Assembly (NCBI GenBank): GCA_023251455.1
Contig: JAHEYT010000036.1
Location: forward strand, 4,505-68,504
Source of the DNA: Bacteroidota bacterium
Lineage (GTDB): Bacteria > Bacteroidota > Bacteroidia > Bacteroidales > Prolixibacteraceae
Length of the DNA stretch: 64,000 nucleotides
Reading direction: 5' to 3'
The notes beneath the pieces are model-generated. The model did not search any database. It saw nothing but the letters and a program-made list of their open reading frames with translations, and was not told the DNA's origin. The position numbers were made by a program, and so were the translations under genes. Positions within the stretch are counted from its first letter, which is position 1. Each line of letters opens with the position of its first letter. This document shows, one piece after another, positions 55,734 through 64,000 of the stretch.

Positions 55734-58145
55734 ATGTTTACACACGTCTCCCGATTCATACTTAAGCACCGTACATTTTTAATTGTAATTCTTTCACTTT
55801 TGACCATTTTTATGGGTTACAAAGGACAGAATGTTGCGCTATCCTATGAAAACAATTCGATGTTGCCTGAAAAAGACAGCACAAGGATGGAATATCAAAA
55901 GTTCAAAAATCTGTTTGGTGAAGATGGGAATGTAATTGTAATAGGTACTATAAATCCTGATTTGTTTCTGCTTGAGCAATTTAATGCCTGGACCGATCTG
56001 GGTAGCGACCTTCGTAAAATTGATGGGGTTCAGGAGGTTCTAAATATATCACGGGCCATAGATCTGGTTAAAAACGAAGAAACTCATCAGTTTAATATTG
56101 TTACTGTTGTTAATCAGAAACCTACCACTCAGGCCGAAGTTGACAGTTTAAAGAATAAAATTCTTGGGTTAAAGTTTTACGAGGGAGTACTTTATAATCC
56201 TAAGACCAAAGCAACCCTGATGACCATTACGCTCGACAAGAAAAAGTTGAACGACAAAATTCGAATTACCCTTATTAACAGCATCGTAAAATCAGTCGAA
56301 GCATACCGATCTAAAAATAATGTAGAAATTCATTACTCCGGAATGCCCTATATCCGAACGATTACCATGCAAAAAATTAAGCATGAGTTGTTCCTTTTTG
56401 TCATCATCAGCATTGCAGTAGCCACATTCATCATGTTTTTGTTTTTCCGATCAATTCGGGTTATTCTCAGTTCTCTGTTAATTGTTGGTATCAGCATTAT
56501 CTGGGTAATGGGAACGATGGTGCTGTTTGGTTATAAAATTACGATCCTTACAGGGGTGATTCCATCGCTTATTGTGATCATCGTGATCGAAAACTGCATT
56601 TATATTCTGAACAAATACCACTGGGAATACCGGAGTCATGGCAACAAAATGAGGGCATTGTCGCAGGTTATACACCGCATTGGATTTGCATCGCTAATGA
56701 CCAACGCTGCAACAGCATTGGGTTTTGCAGCCTTTATCATGGTTCCAAACCAAATGCTGCGCGAATTCGGGGTCATCACTTCCATCAACATCATGGTTTT
56801 GTATGTTCTGACTATTACACTACTGCCGATCATTTTTAGTTTGGTCGATCCGCCAACAAAAAAGCACCTCAAACATCTCGATAATAACTTCTTTGGAGCT
56901 GTACTCGATAAAGTCATTTATCTCATCAGCAACCGTCGGAATATGATTTATGGCATTGCCGGAGGATTGGTTGTCGTAGGTTTTGTTGGGCTGAGTATGA
57001 TGAAAACTTCAGGAAAAGTGGTCGATGATTTTCGGTCGGACGACCCTACTTTAATTGACCTGAAATTCTTTGAACACAATTTTGGCGGAGTAATGCCATT
57101 CGAAATCTCTGTTGACACCAAAAAGCGAAACGGCATATTGGTTTACTCGAACCTGCAAAAAATCAATCAGCTTCAAAATGTGATCAACGAACATCCAGAG
57201 TTTTCGAAACCACTTTCACTAATCGAAGTTTTCAAATTTGCGCGCCAATCTTATTTCAACGGCGATTCGAGCAAATACTCGCTCCCAAGTTCCATGGAGA
57301 AAAATTTCATTTTTGGTTACATTCCGCAGAATGTGGAGGGAAGTGGCAACAGTTTACTGAAATCGTTTGTCGACAGTACCAAGCAAATTACCCGTATAAG
57401 TTACCAGATGGCCGACGTAGGCACCAATCACATGGATTCACTCATGGCCAGCATCTTACCACAAGTTGACTCTATATTTGACAAAGAAAAATTCGATGTA
57501 AAAGTGACCGGGAACAGTGTTGTATATGCCAAAGGCACCAATTTTCTTATCCGTAATTTATTTGAGAGTGTCATCATTGCCATTATTTTGATCTCAATTC
57601 TGATGGCCTTTTTGTTCTCTTCTTTCCGGATGATCTTGGTTTCGATGGTTCCAAATATCATCCCTTTGCTAATTACTGCGGCTATCATGGGTTTTGCTGG
57701 CATACCAATCAAACCGTCAACCATTATTGTATTCAGTATTGCACTCGGTATTTCGGTCGATAATGCCATTCAGTATCTTTCGCGCTACCGGCACGAACTG
57801 AAAGTCAACAATGGCGCGATTAAGCTATCGGCCTTAAATGCTTTGCGCGAGGCCGGATTCAGTATGATTTACACCAGCATTGTTCTGGTTCTTGGATTCA
57901 GCGTATTTATTGTATCCGAATTTGGAGGAACTCAAGCTCTTGGGATACTGATATCGACAACTTTGCTTATTGCCATGTTCTTTAATGTAATGGTTTTGCC
58001 TTCGCTTCTGCTTACACTCGACAAACGACTGGTTAGCAAGTCGTTTACTGAACCAATCATCGAAATTTATGAAGAGAACGAGGCTGAAGACAAAGAACTG
58101 GCCGCCGAATTCCCGGAAGAAGATAACGAAGAAAAACCAGAATAA
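55734..58145 (+). CDS. MMPL/RND (HAE3-type) transporter
   Basis: An 803-residue inner-membrane protein with the duplicated RND layout: one helix near residue 15-30, a periplasmic loop (about 35-215), five helices (about 218-385), then a second copy with a helix near 405, a loop (about 430-610) and five helices (about 620-770). Motifs are GVIPSLIVIIVIENCIYILN near 275 and the matching IALGISVDNAIQYLSRYRHE near 665, holding the acidic residues of the proton relay. The C-terminus is a 30-residue acidic tail. Members export hydrophobic substances such as lipids or hopanoids; the substrate is not evident. No membrane-fusion or TolC gene is next to it. Confidence 0.88.
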   Translation: MFTHVSRFILKHRTFLIVILSLLTIFMGYKGQNVALSYENNSMLPEKDSTRMEYQKFKNLFGEDGNVIVIGTINPDLFLLEQFNAWTDLGSDLRKIDGVQEVLNISRAIDLVKNEETHQFNIVTVVNQKPTTQAEVDSLKNKILGLKFYEGVLYNPKTKATLMTITLDKKKLNDKIRITLINSIVKSVEAYRSKNNVEIHYSGMPYIRTITMQKIKHELFLFVIISIAVATFIMFLFFRSIRVILSSLLIVGISIIWVMGTMVLFGYKITILTGVIPSLIVIIVIENCIYILNKYHWEYRSHGNKMRALSQVIHRIGFASLMTNAATALGFAAFIMVPNQMLREFGVITSINIMVLYVLTITLLPIIFSLVDPPTKKHLKHLDNNFFGAVLDKVIYLISNRRNMIYGIAGGLVVVGFVGLSMMKTSGKVVDDFRSDDPTLIDLKFFEHNFGGVMPFEISVDTKKRNGILVYSNLQKINQLQNVINEHPEFSKPLSLIEVFKFARQSYFNGDSSKYSLPSSMEKNFIFGYIPQNVEGSGNSLLKSFVDSTKQITRISYQMADVGTNHMDSLMASILPQVDSIFDKEKFDVKVTGNSVVYAKGTNFLIRNLFESVIIAIILISILMAFLFSSFRMILVSMVPNIIPLLITAAIMGFAGIPIKPSTIIVFSIALGISVDNAIQYLSRYRHELKVNNGAIKLSALNALREAGFSMIYTSIVLVLGFSVFIVSEFGGTQALGILISTTLLIAMFFNVMVLPSLLLTLDKRLVSKSFTEPIIEIYEENEAEDKELAAEFPEEDNEEKPE

Positions 58146-58172
58146 TAATATTACTTTGCGAGTAATATTATT
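58144..58172. terminator. AT-rich 12-bp hairpin after the MMPL gene
   Basis: AATAATATTACT and AGTAATATTATT are perfect arms around a 5-nt loop, overlapping the stop codon. Confidence 0.6.
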
Positions 58173-58286
58173 TCCTGTTAACACCTGACTGACAGCAGAT
58201 TTGTCTGAACGAAGACATCATGACATTGCTTTAATAATCGAATTGTTTTATTTTTACATTCAATAAAGATCTAAACACAATTTGAT

Positions 58287-59651
58287 ATGAAAACCAGATT
58301 ACTTCCTGTTATCTTTTTTTTAAGCCTGACTATTTTTGCATATACCACTCAGGCGCAAATATTTACCCTGAAGCAATCTCACGAAAATGGCATTTATAAA
58401 AGCGGCGATATGATCAGAATATCAGCTGTTTTTGATAAAAGGACAGATGATTCATTGAAGACAGAAGTTCGAACGAATAATGAACTTATATATACCTTAA
58501 GTCAGGGGCCTGTTGATTCGTTATCAGTAAAAGTCTGGAAAAACAATGACCAACTATTCATGAAATCTTCCTCTGTTCCTTATAAAGATACCTGCGATAT
58601 TTTTACAGGAGTGATTAAACATCCTTGTTCTCTCCAGATTGAAGCAACGATGAAAGGAAATAAGCAGCTCATCGGTCTGATTGTCGATCCACAAAAAATT
58701 AGGCCAGGGACAGCCTGTCCTAAAGACCTCAAAAAATACTGGGATACAGAAAAAAAAGCGCTTACAGCACTTACTTTGGATGTGAAATTTGGAAAGAATG
58801 AATGCCCGGAATACCAATATGTTTGTTTTGATACTGAATTAAACTGCACAGGGCCGAAGCCAGCCAGAGGGTATTTTGCCCGCCCAACAAAAGCTGCACC
58901 CAAATCTCTGCCAATTGTATTGCTTGTTCATGCAGCTGGCGTAAAAGGTTCGTGGTGTAAATCGGATCCTAAAGAAGCAATCCGATTTGCAAAAATGGGA
59001 AATGGGGCCATGTGTTTCGACCTGAACGCCCATGGAATGCTCAATGGGCAGCCTGATGAGTATTACAACAATCTGGAAGCCGGCGAATTGAAAGACTATC
59101 AAATCAGTGGTTTAGAAAGCAAAGAAAATATCTATTTCAGGGGAATGTACCTGAGGTTAATCCGCACACTCGATTTTCTGACCCGACTACCCGAATGGGA
59201 CGGAAAACGCATCTTGGTAATTGGCGAAAGCCAAGGCGGTGGACAGGCATTGGCAGCGGCCGGTCTCGATCCGCGGGTGAGTGCAGTAGTAGCAACAGTT
59301 CCGGCAATGTGCGATTGGGGTGGGACGCTTGCCGGACGGAAAGGTGGCTGGCCTCAACCTTTTGAACTAACCGGCGACGTAAAGAAAATGAAGAGCGTAC
59401 TTCCCTATTTTGACACAGCGCATCTCCTGAAAGATTCGAAAGCTACACTAGTCGTCGAAATCGGTTTAGCCGATATTACATGTCCATCTACATCGGTTTA
59501 TGCAGCTGTCAACCAGGCAAAAGGTACGAAAATTATATACCCGGTTCCTTACCGTGAGCATACCTGGCCTACCGCAGAGCAACGTAAAAACCACTGGGAT
59601 CCGATGGTTTTCAATCCTAAAAACGATTTCATCATCAATTACTTAAAGTAA
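58287..59651 (+). CDS. Secreted acetylxylan esterase (AXE1/cephalosporin C deacetylase family)
   Basis: A 454-residue protein with signal peptide (ending TTQAQ near 24). Residues 25-130 form a beta-sandwich N-terminal domain. The esterase domain starts near 140. It has YVCFDTELNCTGPKPARGYF near 173-192, LLVHAAGVKGSW near 212-223, the nucleophile elbow VIGESQGGGQALAA near 311-324 and the catalytic histidine in VPYREHTWPT near 424-433. VVEIGLADITCPS near 389-401 gives the acidic residue. It deacetylates xylan or acetylated sugars outside the cytoplasm. It is a single gene. Confidence 0.9.
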   Translation: MKTRLLPVIFFLSLTIFAYTTQAQIFTLKQSHENGIYKSGDMIRISAVFDKRTDDSLKTEVRTNNELIYTLSQGPVDSLSVKVWKNNDQLFMKSSSVPYKDTCDIFTGVIKHPCSLQIEATMKGNKQLIGLIVDPQKIRPGTACPKDLKKYWDTEKKALTALTLDVKFGKNECPEYQYVCFDTELNCTGPKPARGYFARPTKAAPKSLPIVLLVHAAGVKGSWCKSDPKEAIRFAKMGNGAMCFDLNAHGMLNGQPDEYYNNLEAGELKDYQISGLESKENIYFRGMYLRLIRTLDFLTRLPEWDGKRILVIGESQGGGQALAAAGLDPRVSAVVATVPAMCDWGGTLAGRKGGWPQPFELTGDVKKMKSVLPYFDTAHLLKDSKATLVVEIGLADITCPSTSVYAAVNQAKGTKIIYPVPYREHTWPTAEQRKNHWDPMVFNPKNDFIINYLK

Positions 59652-59952
59652 TGAGCGTATTGGAATTAAGGATATTACAGGAATACTGACCCTCAAACCT
59701 ACTATTCTTGCAAAAAATAAGAGATAACGCATAAGCCTTTTTCTTGTTCAATTGTTTCAGATGAAACGATTATAAAATATTGCTCAGAGTTATGAAAATG
59801 AAGAAAACTTAACATTAGTTAAAAAACCAATCAGGCACACTCAACTCTCCAATATTTTCGACAATTTTGATCTTTGGTTCGAATAAGTTATGAACATGCC
59901 AGCCACATGAACGAGTTATTCTGAACTTTTTTACAGAAACAGAAAACGGAAC
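59652..59952. other. Gene-free spacer
   Basis: A 301-bp AT-rich spacer between the esterase and the DUF5686 gene. No convincing promoter box, hairpin, repeat or gene was seen. Confidence 0.4.
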
Positions 59953-62475
59953 ATGTACAGAAGACTCAACTTAGTTGATCTCCAATTCGTTGTGAGATTT
60001 CAGCTAATTATTTTACTGCTTTTTACTTTCATCCCCGCCTTCTCGCAACCAACTATTGTGCATGGAAAGGTTACCGATCAGGAAACAGGCAAACCAATTC
60101 CATTTGTTACAATACTATTTAAGAAAACGCCGATTGGAACCACAACAGATTCTCTAGGAGTTTTTCAGCTCATCAGCAAAAACAAAGTTGATTCCATCCA
60201 ATTCACAACAGTTGGGTATTTGGGTAAATCGTTTGGCATTAAACCATTTACAACTAACGAATTACCTGTAAGTCTCCAACCCGACCTAATAAAAATTTCG
60301 GAAGTAACTGTACTGCCCAACGATGGTCCTGTCAGACGAATATTGAAAGAGATGATCGACCGGAAAAAGCAGAACAATCCTGCAAAATATCCGCGCTATT
60401 CTTACCGGAAATACACAAAATGGGAATACCATTTGAATAATGTGGGTCCAAAAATGATGCAATCAAGAGCATTCAGGAACGACCAATCCGTATTCAAAAC
60501 CAATGCCGACAGTTCCAGATTCTTACCCATTTATTTTTCGGAGCAGTTGGTTTATAACGAGATTCAACGAAATCCGGCACGGCAGAAGTCAACGGTTTTG
60601 GCTGACAAAACTTCAGGAGTTGGCGTTTTAGACGATTACGAAATTTCAGGCTACACCAGTGCTTTGGACATGGAAGTTAATTTCTACGATAATTACATCA
60701 ACCTATTTTCGCAAAATTTTGTGAGTCCATTGGCTGATAACGGATGGTTTTACTATAAATATTTTCTGGCCGACAGTACCATTCAAAATGGGATAAAACA
60801 ATACCGAATCCAGTTCATTCCCAGAAGAACCGGAGACAAAGCTTTCAAAGGATTTCTAACTACCGAGAACAAGGAATTTTCTCTCATCGAAGTCGACGGA
60901 ACATTAGCCTCGACCGCCAACCTAAACTTTCTGAAAAGTATGCGACTGACTGGGAACTACCAGATGATGAAAGATTCGATTCCGTTTTTCAGGAGAAACC
61001 AGATTGACGCAATTTTTAACTACGTTCCGCTAAAGAATAACCCGTCGAAAAAGACCATTAGCCTTTTCTTCACCCAATCGTCGGTAATCGACAGCGTTTC
61101 GGTTAATCAGGAAGAGGACGTAAAACTGGTCAACGGAAACGGGCGGTACGAAACAATTAAGCTTCCAGATTCGAAAGATCGCGATCAGAATTATTGGGAA
61201 ACTCACCGTCTGGAAGAACTCAATCCACGCGAAAAAATGATTACTGCCACCATCGATTCGGTTAGTCAGATTAAGGCTATAAAATTTGCCGACAACCTTA
61301 CCCGGATGAGTATGACTGGTTATTACGACCTGGGCAAATTTGAATTTGGCCCCTACGCAAGTACAATAAATAAGAATAAAGTAGAAGGTCTGCATCTGTT
61401 TGCCGGAGCCCGCACGAGTAGCGAAATAAGCACTCGCTACATGATTTGGGGCGGTTTGGGTTATGGATTCCGAAATAAAAAGATCAATGGGATTGCCGGT
61501 TTTGGTTATAAATTCCAAACCATCAACCGCCAGTTGGTCAAAGTTTCGTATGACGACAAGATTGTGCGTTCGGGCGAGAATGAGAAAATCCTGTTTTTAT
61601 ATGAGAATGCCCTTTCGCCAACCGAAAACAACCTGATTTCGCAAGTCTTTAAGCGCGATGAGCTTGATGAACTGTTTCGAGAGCAAAAACTTTCAACCGC
61701 CTACGAATACGAATGGCACCCCGGACTGATGAATAAAATCAGCGCCAATTATACCCGCCATTTCTCGCCAGAATTCTATCCTTTTATGCGTGCCGGATTG
61801 CCAGTTGATTATGTTTCTGCAGTGGATTTTAGTGTTGATACCCGATTCTCGTGGCAGGAAAAAGTGATCGACGATAAATTCTTAAGAGTTTATATGACAA
61901 CCGATTACCCCATTATTCATTTCGCAGTGGGTGGTGGCAAAGTATTTTATTCAGGAAAAGAAAATTACTACGGAAAGGTTTTAACTACGATAGAGCAATA
62001 CCTGAAAATTGGACAAACCGGCTTTAATTATGCGATTGAGGGTGGAATGTATTTTGGAAAACTTCCGTACACCATGCTTGATATTCCGCGGGGTAACGAA
62101 ACTCAAGGTTTATTTTCATACGATTTCAACTTGCTGAATTACATGGAATATGTACACGATAAATACCTTCACGCTTACCTCGAATATCACCTCAACGGAT
62201 TCGTATTTAATCGGTTACCTTTACTTAAACGGATCGGTTTGCGCGAAGTATTATCGGCAAAAACGATGATAGGTTCCATCAGCGACAAGAACCAGCAAGT
62301 GGTGGAATTCCCGCTAAGCATTTCGAAAATGAGTAATCCGTACATCGAACTTGGAGCCGGGGTTGAAAATATTTTCCGCTTATTTCGGGTCGAAGCCGTT
62401 TGGCGGGTGAACAACAAATCAGTGTTGGGAGCGCCAACGTTTGGGCTACGAGCCAAATTCGAAATCAAATTGTAG
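59953..62475 (+). CDS. DUF5686 outer-membrane protein with carboxypeptidase-regulatory domain
   Basis: An 840-residue protein. A signal peptide (LIILLLFTFIPAFSQ) ends near residue 31. Residues 33-115 form a CarboxypepD_reg-like domain (IVHGKVTDQETGKPIPFVTI). The rest matches DUF5686, a Bacteroidota family with a beta-rich C-terminal half (about 430-840, repeated aromatic strands such as YMIWGGLGYGFRNKK), probably an outer-membrane barrel. The protein ends in FGLRAKFEIKL. No function is proven. It could act in surface assembly or uptake. It is 71 bp upstream of the M14 peptidase gene. Confidence 0.85.
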   Translation: MYRRLNLVDLQFVVRFQLIILLLFTFIPAFSQPTIVHGKVTDQETGKPIPFVTILFKKTPIGTTTDSLGVFQLISKNKVDSIQFTTVGYLGKSFGIKPFTTNELPVSLQPDLIKISEVTVLPNDGPVRRILKEMIDRKKQNNPAKYPRYSYRKYTKWEYHLNNVGPKMMQSRAFRNDQSVFKTNADSSRFLPIYFSEQLVYNEIQRNPARQKSTVLADKTSGVGVLDDYEISGYTSALDMEVNFYDNYINLFSQNFVSPLADNGWFYYKYFLADSTIQNGIKQYRIQFIPRRTGDKAFKGFLTTENKEFSLIEVDGTLASTANLNFLKSMRLTGNYQMMKDSIPFFRRNQIDAIFNYVPLKNNPSKKTISLFFTQSSVIDSVSVNQEEDVKLVNGNGRYETIKLPDSKDRDQNYWETHRLEELNPREKMITATIDSVSQIKAIKFADNLTRMSMTGYYDLGKFEFGPYASTINKNKVEGLHLFAGARTSSEISTRYMIWGGLGYGFRNKKINGIAGFGYKFQTINRQLVKVSYDDKIVRSGENEKILFLYENALSPTENNLISQVFKRDELDELFREQKLSTAYEYEWHPGLMNKISANYTRHFSPEFYPFMRAGLPVDYVSAVDFSVDTRFSWQEKVIDDKFLRVYMTTDYPIIHFAVGGGKVFYSGKENYYGKVLTTIEQYLKIGQTGFNYAIEGGMYFGKLPYTMLDIPRGNETQGLFSYDFNLLNYMEYVHDKYLHAYLEYHLNGFVFNRLPLLKRIGLREVLSAKTMIGSISDKNQQVVEFPLSISKMSNPYIELGAGVENIFRLFRVEAVWRVNNKSVLGAPTFGLRAKFEIKL

Positions 62476-62546
62476 AAAAAACAAAAGGTTAAATACTGCT
62501 GAATCCTTCGAGATAATTACTTTTGCTATTCGCACAGTTTGTTACG

Positions 62547-64000
62547 ATGCAAACTAAAAATCAACTTATCATGCTCAAATTGGTTCTCGCAATCGCCTTA
62601 ATAATTACTTCGTACCTAAGTTTCGCTCAAACATTAACAGTGGCCGAAAGTTCCGGATTTGAATCAACATCAACTGAAAAAGATGTCAATGACTTTATCC
62701 GGTCGATAACAAAACATTCGTCGATTGTGCGGGTTGAAACAATTGCTGTTTCGACTGAAGGACGCCAGATTCCGCTCCTGGTCATTGCCGATCCGATGCC
62801 AAAATCCGCTCAAAATCTTGCGAACGACAAGCGTGTCGTACTTTACATTCAGGCCAACATCCACGCTGGCGAGGTAGAAGGCAAAGAAGCATCGTTGATG
62901 TTTGCGCGCGATTTGATTTCAGGAATGAAAAAGGAGGTACTGAAAAATGTGATTGTTTTGATTTGCCCCAATTTTAATCCTGATGGAAATGAAGCCATAA
63001 GTACTAAAAACCGGACTCACCAAAACGGGCCAAAGAATGGCGTAGGTCTGCGCAGCAATGGGCAAATGCTCGATATAAACCGCGATGCCATCAAGCTGGA
63101 AACTCCCGAAATGAATGGTTTGCTGAAGAATGTATTCTTGAAATGGGATCCGCAGGTTACTGTCGATTGCCATACCACCAACGGTTCGTACCATGAAGAA
63201 CCGGTTACCTTTTCGTGGATGATGAACCCTGTAGGCGACCGCTCGCTTACCAAATATATGGAAAAACAAATGATGCCTGCTGTAGCAAACATTCTGCGCG
63301 ACCAGTACAAAGTTGAAAACTGCTTCTATGGCGAATTTATCGACATGAAATATCCGGAGAAAGGCTGGGAAGAATATGCTTCGGAACCCCGTTACATGAC
63401 CAATTACATCGGCGTTCGCAACCGGTTGGCCATTTTGAACGAGAATTACGTGTATGCCGATTATAAATCGAGGGTGCTGGGCTGCTACGGATTGTTGCAA
63501 TCAATTGCCGATTACTGTACCGCAAATGCAAAGGAAATCAAGCAAATGGTTTCCGAATCTGACCGGAAGACCATTGCCCGCGGAGTGAATCCATTACCAG
63601 TTGATTCGTTTCCGATTGAATACATTGGAAAACCCATTCAGGAAAAAGTGACCATAAAAACTTATGAAGTCGATGAAGTTACGGATGCCAATGGCTACAA
63701 AAGCTACAAAAAGACCGATCGAAAAAAGACGGTTCAGGTTCCATATATCGCTCAGTACGAAGCTACTAAAAGTGTAAAATTTCCATTTGCCTATTTGGTT
63801 ACAGTATCTGATCCGTTGGTTATTAATTTGATGCAAAGACATGGCATTCAGATTAATAAACTCAACAAACCTCAGCCTTTTGATGTTCTTTCGTTCAAAA
63901 TTACTGACTTACAGGCCGACAAACGACATAATCAGGGGCATTATACTCAAACGATTAGTGGTAATTGGGAGACTCAGCGTAAGGAATTTAAATCGGGCAC
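62547..64000 (+). CDS. Secreted M14-family zinc carboxypeptidase-like protein, 3'-truncated by window end
   Basis: The frame starts at ATG 62547 and stays open to base 64000, giving at least 484 residues. A signal peptide is followed by the mature start near residue 27 (SFAQ). The zinc site is visible as NIHAGEVEGKE near 110-120 (His and Glu) and DCHTTNGSYHEE near 209-220 (second His). DINRDAIKLETPE near 178 gives the substrate-binding Arg. FAILNENY-type sequence (RLAILNENYVYAD near 293-305) probably carries the catalytic Glu. It cleaves C-terminal residues or peptidoglycan-type substrates in the periplasm. The remainder of the gene lies beyond the window. Confidence 0.85.
   Translation, partial: MQTKNQLIMLKLVLAIALIITSYLSFAQTLTVAESSGFESTSTEKDVNDFIRSITKHSSIVRVETIAVSTEGRQIPLLVIADPMPKSAQNLANDKRVVLYIQANIHAGEVEGKEASLMFARDLISGMKKEVLKNVIVLICPNFNPDGNEAISTKNRTHQNGPKNGVGLRSNGQMLDINRDAIKLETPEMNGLLKNVFLKWDPQVTVDCHTTNGSYHEEPVTFSWMMNPVGDRSLTKYMEKQMMPAVANILRDQYKVENCFYGEFIDMKYPEKGWEEYASEPRYMTNYIGVRNRLAILNENYVYADYKSRVLGCYGLLQSIADYCTANAKEIKQMVSESDRKTIARGVNPLPVDSFPIEYIGKPIQEKVTIKTYEVDEVTDANGYKSYKKTDRKKTVQVPYIAQYEATKSVKFPFAYLVTVSDPLVINLMQRHGIQINKLNKPQPFDVLSFKITDLQADKRHNQGHYTQTISGNWETQRKEFKSG

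Noticed and set aside
55577-55765. 62-codon open frame before the MMPL gene
   Set aside because: It runs through the promoter and into the MMPL start in another frame.

Overview
The window is chromosomal DNA of a Bacteroidota bacterium, most likely Bacteroidales/Marinilabiliales (inference). Supporting signs are TAnnTTTG-type -7 boxes, a type III glutamine synthetase, a PorE-like OmpA lipoprotein, DUF5686 and PorT-type barrel proteins, and many Bacteroidota-style lipoproteins. No rRNA or CRISPR array was seen. One tRNA gene is present.

Positions 1 to about 25,000 look like the right-hand part of an integrated, mobilizable (not self-conjugative) element ending at the 3' end of a tRNA-Ser(GGA) gene. 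The left 7.4 kb is the backbone: a 5'-truncated AlbA_2/ATPase-type regulator, an RteC-like protein, a DUF3853 excisionase-like protein, a RepA-like ATPase, an iteron-rich origin-like spacer, a Toprim primase, an oriT-like hairpin, MobC, a relaxase and a membrane coiled-coil protein. No integrase is visible; it would lie to the left of the window.

Positions 7.4-24.2 kb are cargo, bracketed by two copies of a 39-nt hairpin in opposite orientation. An AraC regulator faces an operon of three exported esterases. A second operon follows with an exported carboxymuconolactone-decarboxylase-like protein, a cupin lipoprotein, two aldo/keto reductases (one exported), a hydrolase lipoprotein and an outer-membrane-like protein. 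The two operons share an upstream promoter module with identical internal spacing, which points to one regulon. A LytS/LytTR two-component pair with its own repeat site comes next, then an NTF2-like secreted protein, two secreted PQQ-type propellers and, between these propellers, a divergent sirtuin. Almost all enzymes carry signal peptides or lipoboxes, so this looks like an envelope-located pathway for an unknown ester, lactone or carbonyl substrate. It is the best candidate here for an undescribed system.

From 25 kb on the DNA is ordinary core genome: tRNA-Ser, ansA, a TatD nuclease, gdhA, a fucose transporter with mutarotase, cyclophilin, a DMT exporter, hexosaminidase, an NmrA-type reductase, leuS, type III glutamine synthetase, a PorE-like protein, purM, prfA, pyrF, outer-membrane proteins, ApbE, GDPD, the Trk/Ktr potassium system, an MMPL exporter, acetylxylan esterase, DUF5686 and an M14 peptidase cut by the window end. 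Points of note are a small secreted-protein gene split by an in-frame TAA (43453-43890), four copies of a palindromic intergenic element, and several strong terminator hairpins.
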